Origin: Symbiodinium natans
Lineage: Eukaryota > Sar > Dinophyceae > Suessiales > Symbiodiniaceae
Direction of reading: 5' to 3'
NCBI GenBank assembly: GCA_905221605.1
Contig: CAJNDS010002111.1
Coordinates: 250,565 to 314,564 of the forward strand
DNA: 64,000 bases
Numbering within the stretch: the first letter of the stretch is position 1; every line of letters begins with the position of its first letter. Below, piece after piece: positions 11,401 to 17,470 of this stretch. The position numbers and the translations under genes are program-made. Below the pieces are notes generated by a model. That model made no database searches. It had not been told where the DNA came from and saw only the letters and a program-made list of their open reading frames with translations.

Positions 11401-12362
11401 AACTGGGCACGGTCCAAGCGTCCCAAGCTGCTGCGGCCAGCAGTGGCGCGGCGAGCTCCTCGACGGTTGTGCTGGCCCCTGCGGGCCGTGTCATGGCCGC
11501 GGGGGCCGCCCAACCTGTTACCCCTCCTAAGGCCGCGCCTAAGGCCAAAGGGCGTGCTTCAGGGGCTCCTAAGACTTCGATCTTTCCAGCGAAGCCCAAG
11601 GAGTATCCTAGGCGCAACGTCCCTGGCCCCAATGCCCTCGAGGCCGAAGACTCGCTCGAGGAAGAGGCAGCCCAAGAAGCTGAAGGTGTCGAGGAAGATA
11701 GTTCCAGCTCGGATCTTCCCGACACGCGGGCGCCCCAAGCCGCGGTCAAGGTGAAGGAGGACGAAGAGCCCGCTGGTGGGGCCCAGGCCGGGAGCATAGA
11801 GGAAGGAGTCCTCGAACTTGGCCAATCGGTGGTCAGCACCGCGAAGGAGTACCTCGCGCGGTCCGAAGCTCTTCTGAGAGCGCAGAAACTCCAGTCGAAA
11901 ATACTGGAGGTGGCGGGAACCGCGATGGTGAAGTTAGAAAAGATCACCAAGCGTGAGGATCCCTCAAAACTCTGCGCCGTGGGGGAGAGAATCGGGCGGC
12001 CGGGGAAGGCGCCGACGGGGAAGAGGTGTCTGACGATGGTCAGGATGCCCCCGGGGGTGCGGGATCGAGCAGTTCCGCCAGGCCTTCAAGAGGCGGGACC
12101 GTCCGGTCCGCCCCGGCCCCAGAGGTGCCTCGCCCCAATGCTGACGGCCACTATGGATGCTCAGCTCCTGGATGCGGGCTGGCCTTTGAGTCGCTGGTGC
12201 AATACCACTTGCATCAGGCGGCCTGCCATGGCGCCTCTCTTCCGCCCAACCTGGGGATCAGCCCCTCCGCACCTCTTGACCCTTTTCGTCAAGACTGGCG
12301 GGGACGGTTGTTCCGCCGAGGAAAGGACGGTGGGTATGGGGAGGTGCCCATGCTCCGAGTGA
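2307..12362 (+). CDS. pol: Pol polyprotein, permuted domain order; frame continues into Tpt1-like protein
   Basis: A 3,351-codon open frame overlaps gag by 161 bases in the +1 frame. In order it shows: the retropepsin second half (LGGRALD, about 2358); an unassigned Cys-rich stretch to 3480 with one hydrophobic segment; RT connection/thumb (LLGHNIGRDG to FLGCANWLRGYLP, about 3590-3870); RNase H (about 4000-4440); a small Cys cluster CICGKR..CPAC (about 5308); integrase HHCC (about 6520-6680) and catalytic core with D in VDCEG, D in SDRGPEF and E in ANERVH, spacing D-x35-E; a GPY-like tail (about 7380-7510); a degenerate methyltransferase-like stretch (about 8200-8800); and RT fingers and palm (DYRRVNARIKR, TFVDAVSGFNQI, YVDD at 9828-9839). 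Canonical Ty3 RT has fingers and palm before the thumb, so RT is split and permuted here. Sequence from about 9940 to 10600 reads like non-coding DNA kept open by high GC. An ATG at 10602 probably starts a separate protein. Confidence 0.7.
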   Translation: MCGVKSQPEARPIGTDLFLGGRALDCAGRMGLGFRPGPDFHVLDTLGIRMPRCEDHSRTRKDRAYAFEARLSSLDDASCTEPGGGSRGLLRYDGEEPLELSPGDGVLVPVVRESGVSAEGSLSEVVLPVECGVEAVPGLWPTGEGKGFVLLAAQECDHSLQPGEVVAEVRSGLVSTAACGCGAIETVFESEPSPQACADCGVAVASVDHDPCFACGSASRAAARSFQGCSSCARSFGRLRRTGARIGVLSVLAAVTVLASVWGGSGPVGRPVEEPGVLTCLDHLPSVDSWWEAPGGYASVWGRRPAQKDLGTVAVEKAPYETCLLQRAGEAWRLWDTRDLRVAESVACSDEVPVTERLAVFRTRKGPRWAGWREGSATAERGASDAVRPADAVDTARCPSYHIVESWDIDKMIEEPPTDYYYEQLAADMRARHPKACPHLLDHLVSLEGFLDKSILFGFSFGISKAEVCVSKGKLLGHNIGRDGSSPDEERCQAVIDFPPLWEKLHIQQFLGCANWLRGYLPVEYGHAAKILGQWQKPGAVFPEGGLGSAATEGCKAFKAIKRMMQNRINLATFDEASAADGSCPLEQIADASGIAVGGSVVQMTRDLSQLKVLMTHSKSLTPAQQNWPPLIQEAFAQLEVKRATRRMFGSIRTLCWTDHANLTRAQTSDIGMDPKLVRWVAEILMDGSEIRSLSGRSATLGDSFSRNPKDRDALLAARTKDLEGLSGQLRGFDLDQYLGEGTEGDGPVPWAVGNDAVPEPAGRVQAAAVPMCVVAALPVRVMVVFDYARWKEQDAELTEIRRVFQASLPGVSVAVRGCWGPFEDTDGLASHFDCGAGRLAGTKKIKRIRVDLLTSCAKVLREASGFRPQFLVGLGQGGLVTAVLRWPLVVELTLQARNLQRKEARAVGEAWAGIKAIWAVRPRLWRTQQGHLEVAEACPELKKDFPEPPLRGFGIVGKQALGAEVLRSLRLDAVRSIDDASIRGMLDEPSRPLWDHEGLCICGKRTYLFSRCPACIEKEAVDISVEIAEREEPEPPLEGDLEAHEVGLEVNSVLATLDRTGGLVRVRSSTIQQWAVGFRTTPKDAPVPTAYGMLSGKIWKKSHSMKLSLGSQHKDLSKWGDVKPYWTTWVVREDGAVVAGHNCSPLNVVQGDIVVHWSSVVNWHGHRHVVNEQCEVLWRSNGKEVALDPSFGKLIALVGRVTQVIGWRATGEAASDPRRSTLQASRVLAQFSSSNEGVEGHWTAGAISRGKNANECKLKGRVLAFMGEEHKGPAVVLELVSHSPILCIWDHSSTKVKVEFKGGVPSLSLIAEEDENRREQLAVEARDAANISEFRVTGSLRTAWYEGQRRDPSLAGSIRKPEPPMEISGDGLLEREVTLRTGQTVVVPVVPNGAAGANGVTWRRACYNSVHCGVLGAHRSAEVTVKLLERAVWWPDLEKDVRTWVAKCLACIKGRSRPTKVEARAVKCGAETCWQEVSVDCEGPNREDREGHRYSLTYFDCLSHAVLLEPMRSLTHAEVRRAFVRCVLRSRTIPSLIRSDRGPEFKNALMAELSAMLGTEWRFSAPLRPCELGANERVHQEVQKVLGAVVRQVGASLSEAWSDWLVVAEYVIDNTPGPHGYTPRDLERSWSLALPLEKDVLRDALQFEPISDWARSQFKQFSELAAAVREHWTRSSEARAKLANRHRRTVDLKPGDRVVWNAPRARSEGAGRVPWKPGLTGPWRVLEVKGHRLTLEPVSMESGGTSSARRGPMEAHAEDCILVPADADGAESREPVVFEDDGTGGDGSSRPSLGQQVQGDAKQVEFTLTRRGRDFVLRLGDRIAYRGVGGGPKVCRLGRVTQVDAARAQVGVHRYLPDASGVRVRWQLAYIAEDGALTLSEGTRPAHEAVTVREIISKVDLNRDGVLAAASARKLDKGAYSLQDRTLERASRARTGVLSIREALADLLVAEPRVLQPRASPESGAVESWFRQYFLGGVADVLEVAWGDAVVSDAARRHGYRVVPAFVQGKQAYGITWNLAAEGHLEAISGAVLRAEPKVLVIGLEGKNVPRAFLQLVVRCAQERTRAGAHVALHLQAQKGEWEPWRLEEWGALFGTLAEPRWPWAFVRADICQFARASGRDNLVESGALWLADFSLESVGLRCSRPDALGAVQHKHVGRAQADYNLIGAAFCASLQDLGLRGAEELCTAAVESFPATAGADSAAAAPQPSPVIPLPDVRSGEDLTPAERAELDKEVDKYAAEKEAFWRTKADAKDWDSVRADLEVYALAGEKVAEDPRRTEAYRDLVWSGLKIEPGPTRPGLTDADIAAVREVIRRKAAGFWVEDTTRTTVRKFAHDCIPTGPPVSSQPHSLRGESAQWVDDKLEEECKRGQLIRGSSAWGSAPFPTKEMPSYKRHRKRRLVVDYRRVNARIKRSTYYCRRGSDVLAAAVGSVWYTFVDAVSGFNQIRNTKRAREVLAIVARSGKYLPVGLTFGPINGPDDFNFVVDRAYAPGRGRRLKYTKEWIAYVDDLTVRTGRVIDGQFFTDAQAEGAVREACAKGAVAAPQSASSALEALGVRGAHNTKRANHDAARSDQNHPTRVLMLRMLGLFGCFCVQGGCFWGGPFPRSPVCGQKDFSSFVACSFVPLSRSQCFASRPRGSVQGRSRSLRSLRAQTLRKLPKPPPQRFKCVVEPRVGSPSPRSCLCTAPRCGSRPDRAGATDRSPGPSWSTTRPRCGPCPGRAGAAAYHYCTPAPCSGPCPGRSRARQVFLAHRRSSKAAGLSAAMGGGGSKGRGKSKSPGPKGRKGPPTIDDVQRMLVRCMRHGEAGCRGRFAPGGLYPVDELIEQLGITINQYNQAVAHDANQRKPRLDTSYAGYLRAFQGHSADCGHPMGFMMEGLSETAINDLIYRYGPAMWHGTDLHVVPSLIENGLIPGGGPGGRLGVHYVLGHCPTQWEDGRRGFRRGSTCIVEVRLAVLRDAGVPIYAGADGVALTGQIRATGISRIWALPKGSAVYSILIAELEVDRLIQHVDLRSLGDTSAGPHPPLGRGPKLGTVQASQAAAASSGAASSSTVVLAPAGRVMAAGAAQPVTPPKAAPKAKGRASGAPKTSIFPAKPKEYPRRNVPGPNALEAEDSLEEEAAQEAEGVEEDSSSSDLPDTRAPQAAVKVKEDEEPAGGAQAGSIEEGVLELGQSVVSTAKEYLARSEALLRAQKLQSKILEVAGTAMVKLEKITKREDPSKLCAVGERIGRPGKAPTGKRCLTMVRMPPGVRDRAVPPGLQEAGPSGPPRPQRCLAPMLTATMDAQLLDAGWPLSRWCNTTCIRRPAMAPLFRPTWGSAPPHLLTLFVKTGGDGCSAEERTVGMGRCPCSE
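10602..12362 (+). CDS. Tpt1/KptA-like RNA 2'-phosphotransferase domain protein
   Basis: The ATG at 10602 follows a non-coding-like stretch and starts a Gly/Lys-rich leader (MGGGGSKGRGKSK). The block at about 10690-11290 carries the Tpt1/KptA landmarks in order: RHG after VRC(M), PVDELIEQ, LRAFQGHS, WHGTDLHVVPSLIENGLI, RLGVHY and DGVALTG. Tpt1 enzymes use an Arg-His-Arg-Arg set in the first RH, the RAxQGHS Arg and the RxHVH Arg, and all appear present. The family removes splice-junction 2'-phosphates with NAD+. The substrate here is unknown. The C-terminal 350 residues are Pro/Ala then acidic linker and a helical segment (about 11820-11950). Coding texture then moves to another frame at about 11950-11995, where an acidic Ser-rich linker leads into the zinc-finger frame. 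Confidence 0.7.
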   Translation: MGGGGSKGRGKSKSPGPKGRKGPPTIDDVQRMLVRCMRHGEAGCRGRFAPGGLYPVDELIEQLGITINQYNQAVAHDANQRKPRLDTSYAGYLRAFQGHSADCGHPMGFMMEGLSETAINDLIYRYGPAMWHGTDLHVVPSLIENGLIPGGGPGGRLGVHYVLGHCPTQWEDGRRGFRRGSTCIVEVRLAVLRDAGVPIYAGADGVALTGQIRATGISRIWALPKGSAVYSILIAELEVDRLIQHVDLRSLGDTSAGPHPPLGRGPKLGTVQASQAAAASSGAASSSTVVLAPAGRVMAAGAAQPVTPPKAAPKAKGRASGAPKTSIFPAKPKEYPRRNVPGPNALEAEDSLEEEAAQEAEGVEEDSSSSDLPDTRAPQAAVKVKEDEEPAGGAQAGSIEEGVLELGQSVVSTAKEYLARSEALLRAQKLQSKILEVAGTAMVKLEKITKREDPSKLCAVGERIGRPGKAPTGKRCLTMVRMPPGVRDRAVPPGLQEAGPSGPPRPQRCLAPMLTATMDAQLLDAGWPLSRWCNTTCIRRPAMAPLFRPTWGSAPPHLLTLFVKTGGDGCSAEERTVGMGRCPCSE

Positions 12363-13912
12363 TTCGGTACCACAAAGCCAACGGGTACGATCACTCGAAG
12401 GTCCCGCTCCTGAAGAGAGGGGACCGAATCCAGCTTGAGGACGGATCGCACCACATTTATGGTGGTAGTCATCCACCGGGGTGGCTTCGCGATGACCCCG
12501 AGCTGGATCCCGCTCCAGAGAGTAGCGGTGGAGGGTCCACGCCCAAGAGCGAGCCCACGGAGGAGGCCGAGCCGGGACCTCCGCGGGAGGCCGCTCCGCG
12601 GGGGCGGGCCCTCGAGCCGCCGACGAGCGACGTTCAGCAACGCCTTGCAGAGCATCGTTCCAAGCGGGATTACTCGCCAGACCTGGTGACGCCTCTTGAC
12701 GATCTCCATGCCCAGGAGATCGATTCCTTCTTCGCGGGCGACCCAGCCGCGGATAGCCTTGACGTCATTTTGATGCGCGCCGAGGTTCGCACTGAGTCCC
12801 ACCTCAACGTTGGCCGGGAGCAAAAAGAGCCCCTGGTCAAGGAGGAACAGGAGGAGGAAGCTGAGGTTGTCAAGGACGAGGAGGTCTCGGTTGAGATGGA
12901 GGCAGGCACCGCGGATGAGGCGGACGATGTCGCCCTCCCAGCCAACCGAGCCTACGTCGAAGGCCGCTTTTACCCCTACGGCAGCTGGCGGTGCTTCTTC
13001 TGCGAAGCCATCAACCCGGTTACCGAGGACCAGTGCCTCACCACGCACGCGGGCGGCCCGAATGCGGGTGCCCCGTGCGACGGCCGATGGATCAACGGGA
13101 TCGACATCGGGTGGTGGGAGGTAGACCCTCAAACCGCGCCAGAGCAATGGAGGCGGAGGTTTTCTGCCGAAGAGCTTGAAGAACAACAAGCGCGGGCGGA
13201 TGCCGCGAGGCTTCTCAGCGATGAGGAACTCGCTGAAGCCCTCCAGGCGGCCGAGGAGGCGCAGGCGGCCGAGCGCGCCAAGAAGCGAGAGCGGCGCCAG
13301 GCGGAGAAGGCGGAGCGCGATGATCACATCAGCGAGGCGCTCCGCATAGCAGGGTGGCAGTGCCCTAACTGCTATGAATGGAATCTTTCATTCAGGCAGC
13401 TGTGCTTGCGCTGCAGCACCCCTCTCCGTTTGGCAGAGGTCGTCTCTCGCGGGATCCCTGATCCGCGGCGTGGCGAAGAGAGGGACTCGGGCTCCGAAAG
13501 CAGCCAGGACGAGCTGGAGTACGAGATCCTTCTGGCGCCAACCGTGCGATGGACCAAGAAACCATCCAACCTCTTCTTAGAAACAAACACAAGAAGAGGG
13601 GCGGCAAGCGACGTCGCGAAGAGGCGACGTACGGCAAGGGCCGCGACCCTTGGAGTGCTTGGGCAGACGCCCGTGGCAAGGGCCAGGGCAAGCCGAAGGG
13701 CAGAGGCAAGTCCGATGCCAAGGGCAAGCCCAAGGGGAGGGGCAGGTACGCCTGGGGCGCTTACGCCGCGGGCATTGTTGCCGCGCTCCAACCCCGCCCA
13801 AGCACAAGCTGGGTCCCAGCCTTCCCGCGCGGGTCGGCCCGGCCGCCGCCAATTGTTCCGCTTCCGCCGCGGACCCCCTTTTTCCTGGGTCGCGGGCTCC
13901 TCAATCGGTTGA
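12026..13912 (+). CDS. Zinc-finger accessory protein (C2H2 plus two RanBP2-type fingers)
   Basis: The frame is -1 relative to the Tpt1 frame and starts at a GTG rather than ATG, so it is likely entered by frameshift or splicing from the preceding frame. A C2H2 finger (C-x4-C-x12-H-x4-H, starting YGCSAPGC) lies at about 12153. A basic/aromatic region around 12290-12480 and an acidic stretch with coiled-coil potential (about 12800-13320) follow. A RanBP2-like finger variant (WRCFFCEAINPVTEDQC) lies at about 12988 and a textbook RanBP2 finger (W-x-C-x2-C-x3-N-x6-C-x2-C, WQCPNCYEWNLSF) at about 13357. RanBP2 fingers bind RNA or ubiquitin. Target unknown. The last 120 codons look like out-of-frame translation, since the better coding frame from 13549 is the next one. 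Confidence 0.55.
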   Translation: MSDDGQDAPGGAGSSSSARPSRGGTVRSAPAPEVPRPNADGHYGCSAPGCGLAFESLVQYHLHQAACHGASLPPNLGISPSAPLDPFRQDWRGRLFRRGKDGGYGEVPMLRVIRYHKANGYDHSKVPLLKRGDRIQLEDGSHHIYGGSHPPGWLRDDPELDPAPESSGGGSTPKSEPTEEAEPGPPREAAPRGRALEPPTSDVQQRLAEHRSKRDYSPDLVTPLDDLHAQEIDSFFAGDPAADSLDVILMRAEVRTESHLNVGREQKEPLVKEEQEEEAEVVKDEEVSVEMEAGTADEADDVALPANRAYVEGRFYPYGSWRCFFCEAINPVTEDQCLTTHAGGPNAGAPCDGRWINGIDIGWWEVDPQTAPEQWRRRFSAEELEEQQARADAARLLSDEELAEALQAAEEAQAAERAKKRERRQAEKAERDDHISEALRIAGWQCPNCYEWNLSFRQLCLRCSTPLRLAEVVSRGIPDPRRGEERDSGSESSQDELEYEILLAPTVRWTKKPSNLFLETNTRRGAASDVAKRRRTARAATLGVLGQTPVARARASRRAEASPMPRASPRGGAGTPGALTPRALLPRSNPAQAQAGSQPSRAGRPGRRQLFRFRRGPPFSWVAGSSIG

Positions 13913-14805
13913 TGCACGCCCTCAACGGGAACATCAACGGCTGGTGGGGCCTGGCGGCTGCAGCGTCGGCGCCGATTGCTTTGCAGTTGCACCGCGGGGC
14001 TGTGCATGTTGTCGAGGACTCCACGCACGCGGTTGCAACAATTTCGGCCGACGTTGTCGAGGAAATCGGTCATGGGGCCAGGCGGACCGTGTGGGTCGCC
14101 GGAACAGCCATCACTCTGGTAGTAGTGATCTTGTGCAGCGCTGTTCTGTGGTACGTGAGTCGTGCCGTTGCCAATCGCATTGCGCATCTGCGACATGGCA
14201 ACACCGCGGCCCCTGAGGCGCGGCTGTCTCAACTCCTTGGCTCTGAAGCGACGTTTGAGGTCGCGAGCACTAAGAAAGGGGTGACCCATAAAGTTTGGGT
14301 GCACCTCAAGGAGGAGACAGCTGCCTGTGGCTGTCGTGCTTACCTAGCAGAGGGACGTTGCGGGCATTGCGATGCCGCAATGGACACCGCTCGATCCCTA
14401 GGGTTTTTGCACGCGGCCCAGCGAGGCGCGGGTCCTGCGCTCACAGACTCCATTCGGAGTACCGCCTCCGAAGCCCTAGCTAAGGGTAAGGTTGTGTTGG
14501 GTTTGGGGAACAGTGAAGGATGTTTCTCCCAACTTGCGGCCAAGAGCCGCGGGCTCTCCTGCTTTCAGGGGCTCGCGGGTCGTGACCTGGCCGCGGCCCC
14601 AGCAGATGGAGCGAGCGCAGCCCACGCACAGTCCGCTTCGTGCAACGTGCCGCCACTGCCACTGTGGCGCGCACACCCAGCCGGAGGAACAAGGGCCCAG
14701 TCCCCGCTAGGAGTTCTCCAGTCAAAGAAGCGGAATTCCTTGCGGGCGGGCCATACGTTCAGGCCGCCCAAACGCTGCTTGGGTCTGGAGCAGCAGAGGA
14801 TGTGA
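13549..14805 (+). CDS. Membrane-anchored SWIM-finger accessory protein
   Basis: This frame starts at a true ATG inside the preceding ORF, in the -1 frame. It opens with a Lys/Arg/Gly-rich stretch (KGQGKPKGRGK), then a Pro-rich segment, and a strong membrane segment at about 14089-14160 (VAGTAITLVVVILCSAVLWYV). A SWIM-type finger follows at about 14324-14370 with pattern C-x-C-x8-C-x-H-C (CGCRAYLAEGRCGHC). SWIM fingers are frequent in MULE transposases and bind DNA or proteins. From about 14680 the coding texture passes to the frame holding the PLD domain. Function unknown. Confidence 0.5.
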   Translation: MDQETIQPLLRNKHKKRGGKRRREEATYGKGRDPWSAWADARGKGQGKPKGRGKSDAKGKPKGRGRYAWGAYAAGIVAALQPRPSTSWVPAFPRGSARPPPIVPLPPRTPFFLGRGLLNRLMHALNGNINGWWGLAAAASAPIALQLHRGAVHVVEDSTHAVATISADVVEEIGHGARRTVWVAGTAITLVVVILCSAVLWYVSRAVANRIAHLRHGNTAAPEARLSQLLGSEATFEVASTKKGVTHKVWVHLKEETAACGCRAYLAEGRCGHCDAAMDTARSLGFLHAAQRGAGPALTDSIRSTASEALAKGKVVLGLGNSEGCFSQLAAKSRGLSCFQGLAGRDLAAAPADGASAAHAQSASCNVPPLPLWRAHPAGGTRAQSPLGVLQSKKRNSLRAGHTFRPPKRCLGLEQQRM

Positions 14806-15350
14806 TCTACATCCGGGCGTACAGCTTAGATTGCCCATCCTGCATCGAGGCAATCGAAGCGTCGCTTAGCAAGGGCGCAGGCGTTCGGATTGTCGCCGAC
14901 ATGGGACAATGCCACCGCACCAAACTGCAGTGGCAAGCGTTGAAACGCTTGGCGGCTGCAGGCGCCGAGGTGAAGGTGGGTTGCGGCTCATCCGTGCGCG
15001 ACGCCTATGCTCGCGACGGCCGCGGGGCTAAAGTAGGTACCGGTATCCAAGGGCTTCACCATGCCAAGGCCCTTTGCCTACTGCGGCCTGATGGCGCGGT
15101 GGTGCTGATTGGGAGCCTCAATTTTACCACAAGCAGCAAAGCCAATGCGGAGGCAGGGCTTAGGCTTGAGGTCGCCAAGACGCACCCGGTCGCGCAGTCC
15201 TATATCGAGGATTTCCAGAGGGTGTCGGCTGAGGCATTCTCCCTCGATGAGGCGGTCGCAAAGCGCCCTCAGTTGGAGCGAGCCAGTAGCTCCAACGTTG
15301 CTGGCAACGCCACTCGTGCCCCCAACACTGCTCCACAGGGTATCGAGTAG
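14640..15350 (+). CDS. PLD-superfamily (Zucchini/Nuc-like) nuclease domain
   Basis: The frame begins without a usable ATG (GTG at 14640), so it probably continues the previous protein by a -1 shift near 14680. The fold pattern of single-HKD PLD nucleases is readable: VIYIRAYSLD strand, an EAIEASLSKGAGVRIVADM helix-strand, a second helix-strand (ALKRLAAAGAEVKV), then HHAKALCLL, IGSLNFTTSS and ANAEAGLRLEV. This is H-x-K followed after about 14 residues by GS-x-N. The Asp usually found 4 residues after the Lys is not in its standard place. Relatives such as Zucchini/PLD6 cut single-stranded RNA, and Nuc and BfiI cut DNA. It is the last recognisable domain of the element; stop TAG at 15348. Confidence 0.65.
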   Translation: MQRAATATVARTPSRRNKGPVPARSSPVKEAEFLAGGPYVQAAQTLLGSGAAEDVIYIRAYSLDCPSCIEAIEASLSKGAGVRIVADMGQCHRTKLQWQALKRLAAAGAEVKVGCGSSVRDAYARDGRGAKVGTGIQGLHHAKALCLLRPDGAVVLIGSLNFTTSSKANAEAGLRLEVAKTHPVAQSYIEDFQRVSAEAFSLDEAVAKRPQLERASSSNVAGNATRAPNTAPQGIE

Positions 15351-16280
15351 GTTGCGGCCAGTCGGCGCGGCGTGGTATGCATCCACGCATTATCAGAGCA
15401 GGCGTTGCAGCACGGCACGTTGCTTCGCCAACCTTTTGCATTTTCTTTTGCTTGACTGCGGGCGAAAAGCCGCGGCAGGTTGGAAACCTGCCCATTTTGC
15501 ATTCCCCGCACCTTTCTCCTCCGCCCTGCCTGTGGCCCCTCGTGCTGAGGGTGCTCTTTTGCAGGTGCTGCGGACCGTGTCCTGGTCGCGGCAATGCGCT
15601 CGCCGAAGCGCGTGTGAGCTGCATTGCCTGCGGCACAAGCCATGTGCGCGGCTCTCGCTGAGTCTGGTAGCCCGTAGGGTAGTTCCGGATAGGTGAGTAG
15701 CCGTAGCCGTAGCTTAGGACCGGCCGTGTACAGTGTACCATCTGTACCATAGATTTCAGTGTCTGCCGTAGCAGTCCTCAAGGCACTCAGTGGGCTCTGT
15801 GTACTGGAGCCTCGACTCAGGTCGTGCAAAAGACCGGTCCGCCTGGTTTAGGCTGTTTGGAGGGTCGCTCATTTGGGTCGTCTCGTTTCGCGTGTCTTCG
15901 TTTGCGGGCTTGCGCCCAAAGCCGCGACGGACGCCCGCCCTCCTTGTGGAACCGGAGCCTCGGCTGAGGGGCGAATGTGAGCTGACATGAGTGCATATGC
16001 ATCTTCTGCTCTGTGATGCATTAGGACTCGGCAGACCACCTTGTAGTTTTCCTTTGCATGTAGAGTTTTGCAATTCGTAACAATGCCAATATTTTGGCTC
16101 AAGTACCGAGCTTGTGCCTTTGAGCACGGTAGAGTCGTACAGTAGCTCCTAGGTTGCTGTGCGGTCCGACCGGACGCACTCAGGCGTAGCTGCACAAGTG
16201 CTTGGACTCGCGAAGTCGTAAAACAGCGTGACCGGGCTGTGATTGCATTGGCTTAGTGCAAGTCCAGTGCTGGTCGACTT
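15351..16280 (+). other. Probable 3' untranslated/LTR-like region of the gypsy-like element
   Basis: No convincing gene is seen. Overlapping frames on both strands between 15351 and 16200 lack recognisable motifs. The GC content falls gradually. A spliced-leader-like 13-mer lies at 16091-16103. The region may hold the 3' LTR, but its partner would be outside the window. Confidence 0.3.
16091..16103 (+). promoter_or_regulatory. Relict dinoflagellate spliced-leader match
   Basis: The 13-mer ATTTTGGCTCAAG equals the last 13 bases of the conserved DinoSL exon. Relict SL sequences mark DNA that once passed through a trans-spliced mRNA, or LTRs using an SL-like site. A chance 13-base match in 64 kb on two strands is roughly 0.002. 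Confidence 0.45.
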
Positions 16281-16512
16281 CACATATATTAGTATATTAG
16301 TATATTAGTATATTAGTATATTAGTATATTAGTATATTTGTATATTAGTATATTTGTATATTTGTATATTAGTATATTAGTATATTAATATATTGGTATA
16401 TTAGTATATTAGTATATTAATACATTAGTATATTAGTACATTAGTGTATTCGTCGATTCGTATATTAGTATATTTGTATATCAGGGTATTAGTATATTAG
16501 TACATTAGTATC
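16275..16512. repeat. TATATTAG minisatellite
   Basis: Eight-base unit TATATTAG repeated about 25 times, degenerating to TATATTTG/TACATTAG towards the right, and bounding the GC-rich retroelement. Confidence 0.9.
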
Positions 16513-17412
16513 TTGCCTTGCTATATTGTTGTATGAATATATTAATACACTGTTATTATATGAATATATACTTGCATTGCTATATTTCTGTATTCTTATA
16601 TTCATGTTGTTTTAATTTTTTGTATTGAAATATTTCCATATTTCTATAATAACGATGGTATCATGAGACTAGAATATTCGTATAGTATTACACTTTGATA
16701 TTCTTCTATTTGAATATGAGAATGTGAGTAGTTTATTACGTAATGAATATGTTATGATCCTCGCTTTTTGATTCCTATTAGAAATATTATAAATGTGCTC
16801 GATAATTCTATGATTCGATGATTCTCTTATTCTAATTGCCACCCTGCCACCCGACCAATACACCGACGGTCCGATGTTCCGCGTATCGATACATGGGCGT
16901 GAAGCCGTCCTCTCGTGAAGACCCTGCACACACCGCCAACAATAGAATCTCACAGGCCCGAAGCCAGACCAAACACAAAGTGCCTTAATCTCTCCCCCAA
17001 ATACTCCCACAGAGTGGTGTACACGTGGCTGCCACCAGCCCGAAACCCCTGAACACTCAACCCTGTGAACCCCGCAACTCCTTCAAAACGCAAGCTCAAC
17101 ATCCGTACCAAGTAAAGCCCCACAACAACCAGCCCCAAAATGCCTAAAGCCCTAATCATCCCCAAACCTTGAACCGCTAAAACCTCCAAACCCAAGGACA
17201 ACACAAGCCCTAAAACCCTAAGAGAAAGCAACCTAGTTAAACCCTCGACCCATTGAACCCCACACCTTCCAGAAAGAAAAAGCTAAAAACCTGGCCCTGA
17301 CCTGAAACCCTAACCCTAGGATTGCCCTTAGACCCTCTGAAAATTAGTTCTAAACATGAACTTCATCAACCCCACGAAGCAAAAATATCAACCCACATCC
17401 CAAGGGGCCTAC
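16513..17412. other. AT-rich then degenerate CCCTAAA-like intergenic DNA
   Basis: No gene is supported. 16513-16830 is AT-rich. 16950-17330 contains scattered degenerate telomere-like words (CCCTAAA, CCCCAAA). It lies 3' of the helicase stop codon. Confidence 0.5.
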
Positions 17413-17470
17413 CTAGAAGCCCGCCCTCAGCACCTCCTGGCCGGAGGTCTCCAGCACTTCTAGAAGTTGC
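17413..17470 (-). CDS. Helicase last exon with stop
   Basis: QLLEVLETSGQEVLRAGF then TAG at 17413-17415; acceptor GCACAG. Matches the typical LxxVLExxGQxVP C-terminus. Confidence 0.8.

Larger units (their letters stand above)
1..16260 (+). mobile_element. Ty3/gypsy-like retroelement with accessory domains, 5' truncated by window
   Basis: A GC-rich block encodes gag, retropepsin, RT/RNase H and a DDE integrase with GPY-like tail, followed by about 5 kb of accessory reading frames. RT and integrase signatures are of Ty3/gypsy type: LGHNIGRDG thumb motif, HHCC, D-D-35-E. The 5' LTR and primer site lie outside the window. No second LTR can be paired, so the 3' boundary is a guess, placed where GC-rich sequence gives way to the TATATTAG repeat near 16280. 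The order of RT parts is abnormal (see pol), so this may be a rearranged or chimeric copy. Confidence 0.75.

Noticed and set aside
12161-13327. 388-codon frame on the - strand opposite the zinc-finger ORF
   Set aside because: Shadow frame in GC-rich coding DNA; the + strand has clear zinc-finger motifs and this one has none.
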